A stretch of DNA of 64,000 nucleotides, taken from the NCBI RefSeq assembly GCF_021390435.2, contig NZ_JAJVCN010000003.1, forward strand, positions 1,555,501 to 1,619,500, given 5' to 3'. Shown in pieces: positions 26,861 through 35,830 of this stretch (its first letter is position 1; each line of letters starts with the position of its first letter). Position numbers and translations under genes: made by a program. Below the pieces are notes generated by a model that had not been told where the DNA came from, did no database searches, and saw only the letters and a program-made list of their open reading frames with translations. Source of the DNA: Kibdelosporangium philippinense. GTDB lineage: Bacteria; Actinomycetota; Actinomycetes; Mycobacteriales; Pseudonocardiaceae.

Positions 26861-27763
26861 GGCGACCATGCTCCGCTCCTGATCGAGCTGCAGGGCGTCC
26901 GCTCGCGACGCTGCCTCCAGGTCGTTGGTGACCTGGGTACGCCGGATCAGGGCGCACTCGCCAGTCACGCGCCCACCGAGATCCACGACTGTGCGCGCGG
27001 CCCCAAGCAGGTCTGGGAACTGATCGACAAAGGCCAGGGGCACTACCAGCTGATGAACATCGCCTCCCGGCGTTGCCTTGACACCGGCGGCGACGCGGTG
27101 ATCCGTCAGGTTTCCTGCGCCGAGTTCCAGGGCCAGCGCTGGCAGTTCATCGCCAACCCAGCCGATGGCACCTTCCAGCTGCGCAACACCTTCTCCGGCT
27201 TGTTGCTCACCCCGCGAGACAGCGCCACCGGCAACGGGACGCTGGTCGAACACGTCGCCGACCTCAAGTCCGCCGACCAACTCTGGCGCATTATCGACCC
27301 GACCCACGTCGAGTCGACCGTGGCGGTGGAACCGGGTTTCGTCAAGCTCAAGGGCCTCCAGTCAGGCCATTGCATAGGCTACGAACGCTTCTCCGAGCCC
27401 AGCCTGGCTCCAATGGTCCTGGCCTCCTGCAGTGGCCCCAGCCCACTGCCACCGTCAGCTAGGTGGGAGCTGATCTCCGTCGGCGGCAAGCGGTACGCGC
27501 TGAAGAACACACGGTCCGGCCGTTGCCTTGACGTCAAGTACGGCTCCATCGACAACTACGCCCCACTGGTGCAGTTCGACTGCCACCTCCAGTCGAACGA
27601 GCAGTGGGTGTTCACCAAGGGAGAAAACGGGGCCGTCTTCCTGAAGAGCGTCCTCAGCGACAAGGTCGCCGACGTGTTCCACTCCCAGACGGCGCTCGGC
27701 TCGCAAATCATCCAGCACGACCGCAACGGCGGCCAGAACCAGCAGTGGCTGCTGGTGCGGTAG
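26861..27763 (+). pseudogene. 5'-truncated RICIN-type lectin gene
   Basis: Homology begins at ~26861 (GDHAPLLIELQGVRSRRC) and runs ~300 codons to a TAG. It carries beta-trefoil QxW repeats: KQVWELI, GQRWQFI, DQLWRII, EQWVFTK and QQWLLV, plus RRCLDTGG and RSGRCLDVKYG. It parallels the C-terminal half of the intact gene at 27990-29963 along its whole length and is followed by its own terminator. The secretion signal and ALF region are missing and replaced by the head-to-head toxin fragment. The long open frame upstream in the same phase (from 25022) is only the antisense of the toxin stalk. Confidence 0.85.
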
Positions 27764-27773
27764 CCAGTCGTGA

Positions 27774-27812
27774 AGAGTGGGCTTTCCCAATGTCACAGGG
27801 AAAGCCCACTCT
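27774..27812 (+). terminator. Intrinsic terminator after the truncated RICIN gene
   Basis: AGAGTGGGCTTTCCC pairs perfectly with its complement over an 8-base loop. Confidence 0.9.
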
Positions 27813-27989
27813 TGCTGTGCGCGCTCACCGTCGCCTCCGCGGTACGGATACGGCCATTGAGGTGACGATCGTCATTCAGGCTTGCCTGTAACGCGCCGCA
27901 CATGCGAAGGTCCCATCGGCATCCGACTACCGGGGGGTAGACGGTCCATTGAGGACTATCGGTCAATTCTGAGTATGCAGGGGGTTCTG

Positions 27990-29963
27990 GTGTCTGCCAG
28001 ATCGTCTCTTTTTGTCATGCGCGCTTTATCCGCGCTCACCATCGCATCCACTGTGGCTGGTGGGATAGCGGCGCCAGCCTTGGCTGCTCCCGCCTCCGCG
28101 TCCGTATCGTCCGCCGCGCAGGCCGACATCGACGCGAGGATCGCGGCCGCCGCCGAGCTGGGACTCGACCCGAGCCAGATACCGCTCGTGGGCAGCGACA
28201 AGAACTTCGTAATCTTCTTGTGGCAGAAGGCAAAGCCAGGAACTCACATCAAGGCGGCGGCCGAGCGGGCATTCACCGACCCCGATGAAGCCGCGAGCAC
28301 GCTGTTCATCGTGGACGGCATCTTCAAGGCCAAGGCGCTCGACGTTGAAGAGATGAAAAGGAAGGCCGAACAAGATCGCCAGCGTTTGGCTGCCGCGGCT
28401 GAGATTGAATGGGTCAACGTCCCACAGGTACTGCTGGACGGCCCGAGCGAGAACTTCATCTTCAAGCTGTGGGAGAAGTCCGAGAACAGCAGTCACGTAC
28501 AAGCCGCCGCGCGAGCGCTGTTCGCCGACGGCACGACTGAAGAGCAGCGTCAGACTTTCCTCGTCACCGGCATCTACGCCGCGTCCCGCGCGGACCGCAT
28601 CCGCAAGATCGAGCAAGCCGAACAGGCTGAGCGGGAACGTCTTGAGCGGGAAGCGAATCTGAAAGCCAAGGCCAGCGCATGGTCCGCCGCGGTCGGCTCG
28701 GCGGTTCCCGAGGACATCAAGAACCTGCCTGACCGCGAGTTCATCCACGAGATCACCAAACGCGCACTGGGCGTTCAGGTCAAGGCGGCCGCACAGGCAG
28801 CATTCGACAAGCGTGACGATCCTTCCGCGTGGAAGGCGTTCATTTTCACCGGTGTCCACACCGCACACAAGGCGGACCTTGACGAACGCGACCGCTTGGA
28901 AGCCGTCAAAGCCGAGCAGGACGTTCGCAAGATCCTTGAAGCCGCTGAGAAAGACGGATTCCAGCCAACGGTGGCTACGGCCGCGCGTGCCGCACTGGCA
29001 GGCAGCATCGCCGACCGCAACGCATTCCTGACCCTCGGGTATCTCAATGCGATCAAGGTCGACCAGATCAAGCCGGCCGACAAGCTTGTGGTGGAACTAC
29101 AAGGCGCTCGTTCACGTCGATGCGTCCAGGTTGCCGGTGAATTGGGTTCGCCGAACGAAGGTGCGCTCGCTGACCGTGCCCCCACTGAGTTGTGGGACTG
29201 CGAACGCGGCGCGAAGCAGGTTTGGGAGCTGGCGGCCGAGGGCAACGGCGAGTACTCGCTGCTGAACACCGCATCGAAGCTTTGCCTTGACACTCTCGAT
29301 GGCACGATCATTCAGGCTGTCTGCACCGATATCCCTGACCAGCGCTGGAAGTTCGTCGAGAACCCGGCCGATGGGACCTTCCAGGTTCGCAATGTCGGCA
29401 CCGGTACGTTCGTCACTCCGGCGAGCAGCGGCGTTGTCAACGGCACCCAGTTGGTTGAGGCGGTTGACCTCAAGTCGGCCGATCAGCTCTGGCGCATCAT
29501 CGACGTGACCCACACCGAGTCGACCGTCAAGATGACGCCCGGTGTTGTCGAGATCAAGGGCGTCGCGTCCGGTCACTGCATGGGTGTCGCGCCGGGCCGC
29601 GAGCCCGATTTGGCTCCGGCTCGTTTGGTGTCCTGCCAGTTCGGACAGGGGCGCTGGGAGCTGGTTTCCCTCGGCGGCAAGCGGTATGCGTTGAAGAACG
29701 GCGCGGGTTTGTGCCTCGATGTCAAGTGGGGGTCGGTCGACGACTGGGCACCGCTTGTCCAGGCCAACTGTCACCTCGGTGGTACCGAGCAGTGGACGTT
29801 CACCAAGGGGGACAACGGTTCCTACATCCTGACGAGCGTGTTCTCCGGCAAGATCGCTGACGCGTTCAACAGCGGCACGGCACTCGGTACGCCGATCATT
29901 CAGTTCTGGGACAACGGCGGCGGCAACCAGCGTTGGCTGGTCCAGCCGGTCACTGCGTCCTAA
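27990..29963 (+). CDS. Secreted ALF-repeat protein with C-terminal RICIN lectin domains
   Basis: A 657-residue exported protein. The GTG at 27990 is chosen because AGGGGG lies six bases upstream and gives a normal signal peptide (SARSSLFVMRALSALTIAST ... APALAAPA); ATG 28017 is an alternative. Residues ~40-330 hold ALF-type helical repeats (e.g. IPLVGSDKNFVIFLWQKAKP, then HIKAAAERAFTDPDEAAST, IFTGVHTAHKADL), the short repeats common in actinomycete polymorphic-toxin stalks. From ~360 on there are two beta-trefoil halves with QxW motifs (KQVWELA, DQRWKFV, DQLWRII, EQWTFTK, NQRWLVQ). It probably binds glycans outside the cell. No toxin domain is attached. A paralogous 5'-truncated copy lies just upstream, so this is a duplicated gene. 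Confidence 0.85.
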   Translation: MSARSSLFVMRALSALTIASTVAGGIAAPALAAPASASVSSAAQADIDARIAAAAELGLDPSQIPLVGSDKNFVIFLWQKAKPGTHIKAAAERAFTDPDEAASTLFIVDGIFKAKALDVEEMKRKAEQDRQRLAAAAEIEWVNVPQVLLDGPSENFIFKLWEKSENSSHVQAAARALFADGTTEEQRQTFLVTGIYAASRADRIRKIEQAEQAERERLEREANLKAKASAWSAAVGSAVPEDIKNLPDREFIHEITKRALGVQVKAAAQAAFDKRDDPSAWKAFIFTGVHTAHKADLDERDRLEAVKAEQDVRKILEAAEKDGFQPTVATAARAALAGSIADRNAFLTLGYLNAIKVDQIKPADKLVVELQGARSRRCVQVAGELGSPNEGALADRAPTELWDCERGAKQVWELAAEGNGEYSLLNTASKLCLDTLDGTIIQAVCTDIPDQRWKFVENPADGTFQVRNVGTGTFVTPASSGVVNGTQLVEAVDLKSADQLWRIIDVTHTESTVKMTPGVVEIKGVASGHCMGVAPGREPDLAPARLVSCQFGQGRWELVSLGGKRYALKNGAGLCLDVKWGSVDDWAPLVQANCHLGGTEQWTFTKGDNGSYILTSVFSGKIADAFNSGTALGTPIIQFWDNGGGNQRWLVQPVTAS

Positions 29964-29972
29964 GCAGACATG

Positions 29973-30003
29973 AAAGCGGGCTTTCCTAGCGAAAGCCCGC
30001 TTT
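29973..30003. terminator. Bidirectional intrinsic terminator
   Basis: AAAGCGGGCTTTC pairs with its complement over CTAGC and is followed by a T-run. It sits between the convergent RICIN and permease genes. Confidence 0.92.
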
Positions 30004-30011
30004 TCGTTTGG

Positions 30012-31367
30012 TCAGACGTGGGTTCGGGAGTGCCACAGGGAGATGGCGAGTACCACTGCGACGAGAATTCCGGAGCTCATCAGCTGGACTCGGCCCGCGG
30101 AGTCCGTGAGCATCAGGAGCAGGATTCCGATCATCGCTATCAGGGCGGCCCACGTCAGGTACGGATAGGCCCACATCTTCACGGTCAGCGACGCGGGCTG
30201 CGTACTTTCGAGGACTCGGCGCAGCCGGAGTTGTGAGCAGGCGACCATGATCCAGACCAGCAACAGGACCGCGCCCACTGCGTTGAGCATGAAGTAGAAG
30301 AGCGTGTCCGGCCACACGATGTTCAGGACCACTGCGACAAAGCCGAATGCGACCGACGCCAGCACTGCCACGTATGGAACTTGGTTGCGATCGAGTCGTG
30401 TGACGGCACGGGGTGCTTTGCCGCGCTCGGCCAATGAGTAGATCATGCGGGCGCTGGCGTAGATGTTGGCGTTCAACGCGGACAGCAATGCCACCACCAC
30501 GACCGCGTTCATGATCTGACTTGCCGCGGGGATTCCGATGTGGGTCAGTACGGCGGCAAACGGGCTTTCGCCTACGATGATTTGGTTCCATGGCACCAAC
30601 GTGACCACTATCAGCATCGATCCTATGTAGAATGCGAAGATTCGCCATACTGCGGTTCGGACTGCGCGGCCGACGGCGTGTGCCGGGTTGTCTGATTCCG
30701 CCGCCGCGATTGTCACGACTTCAAGGCCGCCGAAGGCGAACACGATCGCCAGCAAGCCGGTGATCACGCCGGACCAGCCGTTGGGCAACAACTCGGTCAG
30801 GTTTGCCGTGCCGACAAAGTTTGTGCCGGGCAGAACGCCGAAGAAGGCGAGCAACCCAAGGGCGAGGAAGACGATGATCGCGGCGACTTTCAGCCAGGCG
30901 AACCAGAATTCGAACTCGCCGAAGTTTCCGACTGCCGCCAAGTTGACCACTGTGAACGCCGTCATGAAGATCAGCACGAGTGCCCACTGTGGAATCATCG
31001 GGAACCAGCCGTTGACGATCATCGCCGCCACGGTTGCTTCCATCGCCACGGCGACCATCAGACCCACCCAGTACAGCCAGCCGATGGTGAACCCGGCCCA
31101 TGGGCCGTATGCGCGTTCGGCGTGCTCCGAGAATGAACCGCTTGACGGCAGGGCCGCGGCCATCTCGGCCATCATTCGCATGACGAGCACAGCGAGCAAA
31201 CCGGCCAATAAGAAGGAGAACACTATACCGGGACCGGCTAAGGCGATACCGGCACTGGAACCGACGAACAGCCCCGACCCGATCACCCCGCCCATCGCGA
31301 TCATGGTCAGGTGACGCTGGCGCAACCCGCCTGCCAGCCGTGGCGGTGAGGAAAGTTCGGTGGTCAC
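30012..31367 (-). CDS. Amino-acid permease (APC superfamily, AAT family)
   Basis: A 451-residue transporter with about 12 membrane helices. The GTG at 31367 overlaps the amidohydrolase stop (GTGA) and has AAGGGA upstream, so it is preferred over a start at 31388. Signature RQRHLTMIAMGGVIGSGLFV (helix 1 with the GSG substrate loop) and FGGLEVVTIAAAESDNP (helix 6) identify the GABA/Asn/Phe-type AAT permeases. It imports an amino acid or related amine by proton symport. Coupling to the amidohydrolase upstream suggests uptake of that enzyme's substrate or a precursor, within a small catabolic island. Confidence 0.88.
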   Translation of the reverse strand: MTTELSSPPRLAGGLRQRHLTMIAMGGVIGSGLFVGSSAGIALAGPGIVFSFLLAGLLAVLVMRMMAEMAAALPSSGSFSEHAERAYGPWAGFTIGWLYWVGLMVAVAMEATVAAMIVNGWFPMIPQWALVLIFMTAFTVVNLAAVGNFGEFEFWFAWLKVAAIIVFLALGLLAFFGVLPGTNFVGTANLTELLPNGWSGVITGLLAIVFAFGGLEVVTIAAAESDNPAHAVGRAVRTAVWRIFAFYIGSMLIVVTLVPWNQIIVGESPFAAVLTHIGIPAASQIMNAVVVVALLSALNANIYASARMIYSLAERGKAPRAVTRLDRNQVPYVAVLASVAFGFVAVVLNIVWPDTLFYFMLNAVGAVLLLVWIMVACSQLRLRRVLESTQPASLTVKMWAYPYLTWAALIAMIGILLLMLTDSAGRVQLMSSGILVAVVLAISLWHSRTHV

Positions 31368-32242
31368 AACGAGATCCCTTTCAGACACTGACGGCCATTG
31401 GTTGTCCTGATGCGATCGGCGGCGAGGAGATGCTTCACTTGTCCGTACGGATCGTCCGTGCCCATGGCGAACGGCCAGTCACTGCCGAGGACGATCTTGT
31501 CCGGGCCGAAGACAGCCATGGCGTGATCCACCTGCATCGGGTCATGGGCGAGACAGTCCACATAGACTCGACGGATCGCGACCGACGGCGGCTCGGTCAG
31601 CGGCTTGATGCCGGGGCGCGAGGTGTCGTAACCAAGTTGCCACCGGCCAATCATCGATGACACTGTCTCTCCACAATGGACCACAAGAACTCGAATCCCG
31701 GGATAGCGCGCGAGCACGTCGCCGAACACCAGCTGCGCCGCGGCCAATGCCGTCTCGGTCGGGTTACCCAGCAAATTGGACAGATAGAAGGCATTGAGCC
31801 GAGCGTCCGGCGATGCCCCAGGATGTAACAGGATCATCCGTCCGTCCCGGTCCAGCAAGCTCCACAATGGATCAAACCGAGGGTCGGCCAACGAGACGGA
31901 TCGGCCACCAGCAGAGCCACACACGCCAACAACCGGCGACAATCGCAGCCGCGAATACTCGGCAACCGCGAGCGACGGATCCTCCAACGGGAGATACCCC
32001 AACGGCAGCAGCCGCGGATAGGCCTCGACGGTCGCGCACAACCCGTCGTTCAGCCTCCGTACCCATTCCGCGGCATCAGGCAGGTGCTGCTGGAAGAACG
32101 GTGGCGGCACCATCACCACGGCCTCGTCAAGTCCAGCCGTGTCCAGGTAACGCTCCAGCCTCAGGGGCTCGTACAACGCTCGCGGAACGTCGAACCCTGG
32201 CAGCTCAGGCGCCAGGTGGGTATGCAGATCGATTCCGGTCAC
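31364..32242 (-). CDS. Amidohydrolase (ACMSD-like metal-dependent hydrolase/decarboxylase)
   Basis: A 292-residue TIM-barrel enzyme of the Amidohydro_2 family. The N-terminal metal motif is IDLHTHLAPE (HxH). ILLHPGASPD and VLVVHCGETVSSM supply the further histidines, and KIVLGSDWPFAMG the catalytic aspartate. Members hydrolyse or decarboxylate aromatic and heterocyclic acids such as ACMS. It is translationally coupled to an amino-acid permease, and divergent from an AraC pseudogene, class V aminotransferase and dehydrogenase pseudogene. Together these suggest breakdown of an amino-acid-derived compound. A paralogue is at 41083. Confidence 0.85.
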   Translation of the reverse strand: MTGIDLHTHLAPELPGFDVPRALYEPLRLERYLDTAGLDEAVVMVPPPFFQQHLPDAAEWVRRLNDGLCATVEAYPRLLPLGYLPLEDPSLAVAEYSRLRLSPVVGVCGSAGGRSVSLADPRFDPLWSLLDRDGRMILLHPGASPDARLNAFYLSNLLGNPTETALAAAQLVFGDVLARYPGIRVLVVHCGETVSSMIGRWQLGYDTSRPGIKPLTEPPSVAIRRVYVDCLAHDPMQVDHAMAVFGPDKIVLGSDWPFAMGTDDPYGQVKHLLAADRIRTTNGRQCLKGISL

Positions 32243-32379
32243 CTGCCGGACCGTACGGTCGCTGAGGCGACAGTGGCCACGCGTTTCACTTATCCGGATA
32301 GTTGCTGCGTTCGGCGGACAGTTGGGATTTCGGCGGCCCCCTGGCTAAATAGGAGGGACGCGGAAGCGAAGGAGCTGCC

Positions 32380-33215
32380 ATGAGCGTTCTCGCTAACCAC
32401 CAGGTCATCGACACCGTGGACGTGGACGAGGCCCGTGCGGTCGGCAGCCGCGTGTTCCGCAACCACCAGCTCGCGCCCGAAAGCGGCAACGGGTTCCGTG
32501 CTGTGCTTCGGTCCGCTGCGGTCGGCGGGATGACGCTCACGTACGTCGACTACCGCGTCGGTGTCCGAATTGCTGCTTCCGAGCCGAGCAGCGGCTTCCT
32601 CGTCCACATCCCGCTCACTGGGCACGCGGACATCACGTGCGGCCGCGAAGCCGTGAGCTCGGATCCGGCCAACGCGGTCGTCGTCGACCCTGCCGAACGA
32701 CTCGATATGACCTGGTCACGGGGTACGCCACAGCTCATCATCGGGATCGACCGGGAACGGATGGAAGATCATCTGCGGCGCACGCTGAACCGCTCGCTCG
32801 ACCGGCCGTTGCGCTTCGGACTCGGCATGGATCTGACGTCCGCGGCAGCTCGTGCCTGGCTCGACGTCGTGCACCTGCTCCTGCGCGAGGTATCCACGAC
32901 CGACCACGCGCCGCTGGCGATGGAACACCTGGAAGGGCTGCTTTTCCAGCGGTTTCTCCTGGCCCAGCCGAGCACGTACAGCGGCGCGCTCGGCGACGAG
33001 CGGTCCGTCGCGCCGAGGGCGATCCAGCGAGCGATGAAGTTGATCGAGCACCATGCGGCCGAGCCGCTGACCGTCGAGGACATCGCGGAGGCCGACCCGA
33101 ACACCGTGAGCGTCACCGAGGCCGCCACACGCTGGCTTTCCTGCACGCCGGGCGGTTCGCCGTGCAATACCGCGAGCGGTTCGGTGAGACGCCGTCCACG
33201 ACGCTGCGGCGCTGA
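32380..33215 (+). pseudogene. AraC-family regulator, internally deleted and frameshifted
   Basis: The sensor part (AraC_binding_2-like, MSVLANHQVIDTVDVDEARA to ~residue 200) is intact. The DNA-binding part is not: HHAAEPLTVEDIAEA is followed directly by DPNTVSVTEAATRW, so ~40 residues with the first helix-turn-helix are missing. The frame is then lost at RW; the correct continuation FLHAGRFAVQYRERFGETPS is found in another frame and stops at 33215. The original frame would run on to 33276 as nonsense. It probably once controlled the adjacent catabolic genes; the divergent promoters lie in 32243-32379. A start with AGGAG-like purines (AAGGAGCTGCC) precedes the ATG. Confidence 0.85.
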
Positions 33216-33302
33216 CGTGCGCTGCGCGGACAAGCGGCGCGTTAGGTGGATAGCGAAGCCAGTGCAGTCGACATAACGTCCCTCGTGTCGATAGGAGCAC
33301 GT

Positions 33303-34412
33303 GTGACAACCCCAGAGGAATTCCGACTACGTTTCCCGGCGCTCACCGAGACGACCTATCTGGCGTCGTGCAGTCAAGGCGCATTGTCGGACATGCTGGC
33401 AACCGCGCTCCTGGAATTCCAGCACACGCTCCTTGAGTACGGTGCGCCTTGGGAACAATGGCTGGAGCAGGTCGATCTGGCCCGCCAGTTGTTCGCCGAC
33501 ATGATTCACGCGACCACGGACGAGATCGCTGTGGTGCCGTCGCTGTCCGCCGCCGCGTACCAGGTCGCGTCGACCAGAGATTGGCGGTCGCGGCCGCGGA
33601 TCGTCACGACCGACATGGAATTCCCATCGGTCGCTCACGTCTGGCTGGCGCAGCGTGGAACCGATGTCCGATATGTCGAAGATCGGTCCGGTGTCGTGTA
33701 CGCGGAAGATTACGACGCCGCGATCGATGAGACCTGCGGGCTGGTTTCCGTGCCGCTGATCTCGTATCGCAATGGGGTTCGCCTTCCGGTCGAGAGTGTC
33801 TTGGAAAAGGCTCGATCTGTTGGCGCTTTGACGTTCGTGGACGCCTATCAGGCCGCGGGCGTTGTACCCATCGATGTACGGCAGCTGGGTTGTGACTTCC
33901 TGGCCGCCGGATCGCTCAAGTACATGCTTGGGATTCCCGGGATAGCTTTCCTCTATGTGCGGGAAGGCGTTCAGGACGCGGTCGACCCGCAAGCCACTGG
34001 CTGGTTCGGCCGTCGTGACCCGTTCGCTTTCAACCCACGTGTGATCGACTTTCCGGCGAACGCGCGGCGATTTGAAAGCGGCACGCCCGCGATCCCAGCT
34101 GCCTACGGTGCTGTGGCAGGGATGCGGGTGCTGGCTTCCCTTGAACCGAAGGCGATACAGGGCCACATTGCCGAGCTCACGGAGTACGCCCACAGCGTGC
34201 TGGATGACCTTGGGACACCTTCGGATCCGTCGTTGCGAGACCCGCAGGTAGCGTTGATCGACCCCAATCCCAATGAACTGGCGGAGTTTCTGCGCGCCCG
34301 GAACATCGTCACCAGCCCGCGTGGCGAGCTGCTGCGAATTTCGTTCCACTATTACAACACCAGCGACGATGTGGACGCTGTCGCTGCCGCGATACGTGAG
34401 TACCGCAAATGA
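33303..34412 (+). CDS. Class V PLP-dependent aminotransferase / cysteine desulfurase-like enzyme
   Basis: A 369-residue fold-type I PLP enzyme. The GTG at 33303 has AGGAG five bases upstream; the open frame extends to 33246 but lacks a site. Conserved parts: FPALTETTYLASCSQGALS at the N-terminus, the cofactor aspartate in FVDAYQAAGVVPIDV, and the Schiff-base lysine in AAGSLKYMLGIPG (about residue 210). RFESGTPAIPAAYGAVAGM is typical of class V enzymes such as kynureninase/isopenicillin-epimerase relatives. The Ldh_2 pseudogene overlaps its stop by ATGA, so the two were an operon. It probably acts in the same degraded amino-acid pathway as the divergent amidohydrolase and permease. Confidence 0.85.
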   Translation: MTTPEEFRLRFPALTETTYLASCSQGALSDMLATALLEFQHTLLEYGAPWEQWLEQVDLARQLFADMIHATTDEIAVVPSLSAAAYQVASTRDWRSRPRIVTTDMEFPSVAHVWLAQRGTDVRYVEDRSGVVYAEDYDAAIDETCGLVSVPLISYRNGVRLPVESVLEKARSVGALTFVDAYQAAGVVPIDVRQLGCDFLAAGSLKYMLGIPGIAFLYVREGVQDAVDPQATGWFGRRDPFAFNPRVIDFPANARRFESGTPAIPAAYGAVAGMRVLASLEPKAIQGHIAELTEYAHSVLDDLGTPSDPSLRDPQVALIDPNPNELAEFLRARNIVTSPRGELLRISFHYYNTSDDVDAVAAAIREYRK

Positions 34413-35262
34413 CTGTCGTGACTGCGGACTGGCTGACCGAGGCGATCGAGCGGATCTTCCTCGCCCTCGAATACTCTCCTGACGCGGCACGGACCGTCGC
34501 CGAATCTCTGGTGGACGCCGACCTTCGAGCTCTGCTCGTGCCCATGTATGGCGTCGAGAAACCCGAGGTGGTCAACGACTTCGGCGCGATCGCGACCTTG
34601 GACGCCCACCACAGCATTGGTCAGCTCAGCGGCGATCAAGCCATGCGTCTGGCGATCGAGAAGGCCCGCGAGTTCGGTATCGGAGCTGTCGCGGTCCGGC
34701 ACGCGTTCCATTTCGGCGCGGCATTCCGTTACGCCAGCGCAGCAGCTGATGCAGGCTGCGTCGGCATAGCAGCAGCTAATACCCGGCCGCTGATGCCCGC
34801 ACCCGGAGGAGCAAAACCGGTTGTCGGCACAATCCCCTCGCTGTCGCCGTCCCGTTGCCCAACCGGCCACCGATTGTGCTCGATATGGCGTTGTCCGAAG
34901 CGGCCCTTGGCGGACCCAAGGGATACAGCCTAGCGTTGATCGTCGACGTGTTGACTGGCGTGCTTCCGGCGGTGGTTTCGGAAATGGGGTACGAGGCCTG
35001 TACGCCGACACCACAGTTCCCAACGACTGCGCGCATTTCTTCCTGGCCGTCAATCCGGATGCTTTCGGTGACGAATTCGCAAGCAACACACTGAGATTGG
35101 CCGAACAGATCAACGCATCGCGAGGCACCGGACGGGTTTACCTGCCAGGGGCAGACTGAACAGGAACGCGGCGAAACCGCGGCACAGAACGGCATCCGGA
35201 TCGACGCCGATGTCCTGGCAGCATTGCGTGCGACAGGCAGCCCGCTGGCGATGGCTCCCTGA
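34409..35262 (+). pseudogene. Malate/L-lactate dehydrogenase family (Ldh_2) gene with multiple frameshifts
   Basis: The first ~140 codons are normal for the NAD(P)-dependent Ldh_2 family (RALLVPMYGVEK, then GIGAVAVRHAFHFGAAFRYA). A shift near 34830 moves the frame to NPLAVAVPLPNRPPIVLDMA. About 35 residues are missing between SEAALG and GPKGYSLALIVDVLTGVL. A further shift gives GVRGLYADTTVPNDCAHFFL and DEFASNTLRLAEQIN, and another gives NGIRIDADVLAALRATGSPL with TGA at 35260. At least three frameshifts plus a deletion make it clearly dead. It was coupled to the aminotransferase by an ATGA overlap. Confidence 0.88.
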
Positions 35263-35265
35263 CCC

Positions 35266-35311
35266 TTGTGAGTGGTTAGCCGTGTTCTAACACGTCTAAC
35301 CACTCACGAGG
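35266..35311. repeat. Dispersed intergenic palindrome, copy 1
   Basis: GTGAGTGGTTAG and its complement enclose a nested CGTGTT-CT-AACACG hairpin, nearly 20 bp per arm. It sits between the convergent Ldh_2 pseudogene and secreted-protein gene. Copy 2 is at 45482-45526. Confidence 0.85.
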
Positions 35312-35312
35312 G

Positions 35313-35630
35313 TTAGAGCCAGTCGATTCGGAATCCGGCGACGTGTGGGGTGGCGAGCAGGCCACGGCATTGCGCGTCCGAGGATTCGAATCCGGTGTAC
35401 GCGATCGTGCCGTATTCGTTCCACGAACTGAGCCCTGCCTCGCAGTACGCGATGACGCGGAATCTGTCCGATGGGCCGTAATCACACAGGACCGCGATGC
35501 CCTCGCCGTTGCCGAGGCCGTAGAAGTGGTGGTCACAGCGTGGTGGTTTGACAGGCGACGCCACGGCGGTACCAGCGAAAGCCACCACCGAGAACAGCAT
35601 CGCCACACCGGAAACCATCAGCCTGCGCAT
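35313..35630 (-). CDS. Small secreted protein of unknown function
   Basis: A 105-residue protein from the ATG at 35630, with GAAGGGA eight bases upstream; the frame extends to 35690 without signals. Signal peptide MRRLMVSGVAMLFSVVAFAG with cleavage near AVASP leaves ~80 mature residues. Three cysteines remain (RCDHHF, VLCDYG, AYCEAG) plus a fourth in DAQCRG, suggesting two disulfides. Aromatic-rich strands (HHFYGLGNGEGIAVLCDYG, RFRVIAYC) look like a small beta domain. I do not recognise the family. It stands alone and ends at the intergenic palindrome. Confidence 0.75.
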   Translation of the reverse strand: MRRLMVSGVAMLFSVVAFAGTAVASPVKPPRCDHHFYGLGNGEGIAVLCDYGPSDRFRVIAYCEAGLSSWNEYGTIAYTGFESSDAQCRGLLATPHVAGFRIDWL

Positions 35631-35830
35631 GGGTTTTCCCTTCCGTTCGTTGACAGTCCGAACGTACGGGGATGTGCGACGGGTAGGCAATTAACCGCTC
35701 GGGTGGCGCGTTATCACGCAAGGTCACTGTGTTAACTCTGACGATGGATCATGCTCGCCCGATCGGCCGGAAAGGGTATTGCCATTGCCTAATGTGGATC
35801 GAGACTGGAATGCCCGGCCCCCAAGGTAAA

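Noticed and set aside
26861-27307. N-terminal ~149 codons of the minus-strand toxin open frame
   Set aside because: Antisense to RICIN coding DNA; the protein resemblance to toxins starts at SGGPAVRTEGE.
33216-33276. Continuation of the AraC frame to 33276
   Set aside because: After the frameshift the translation is Arg-rich nonsense; the true C-terminus ends at 33215 in another frame.
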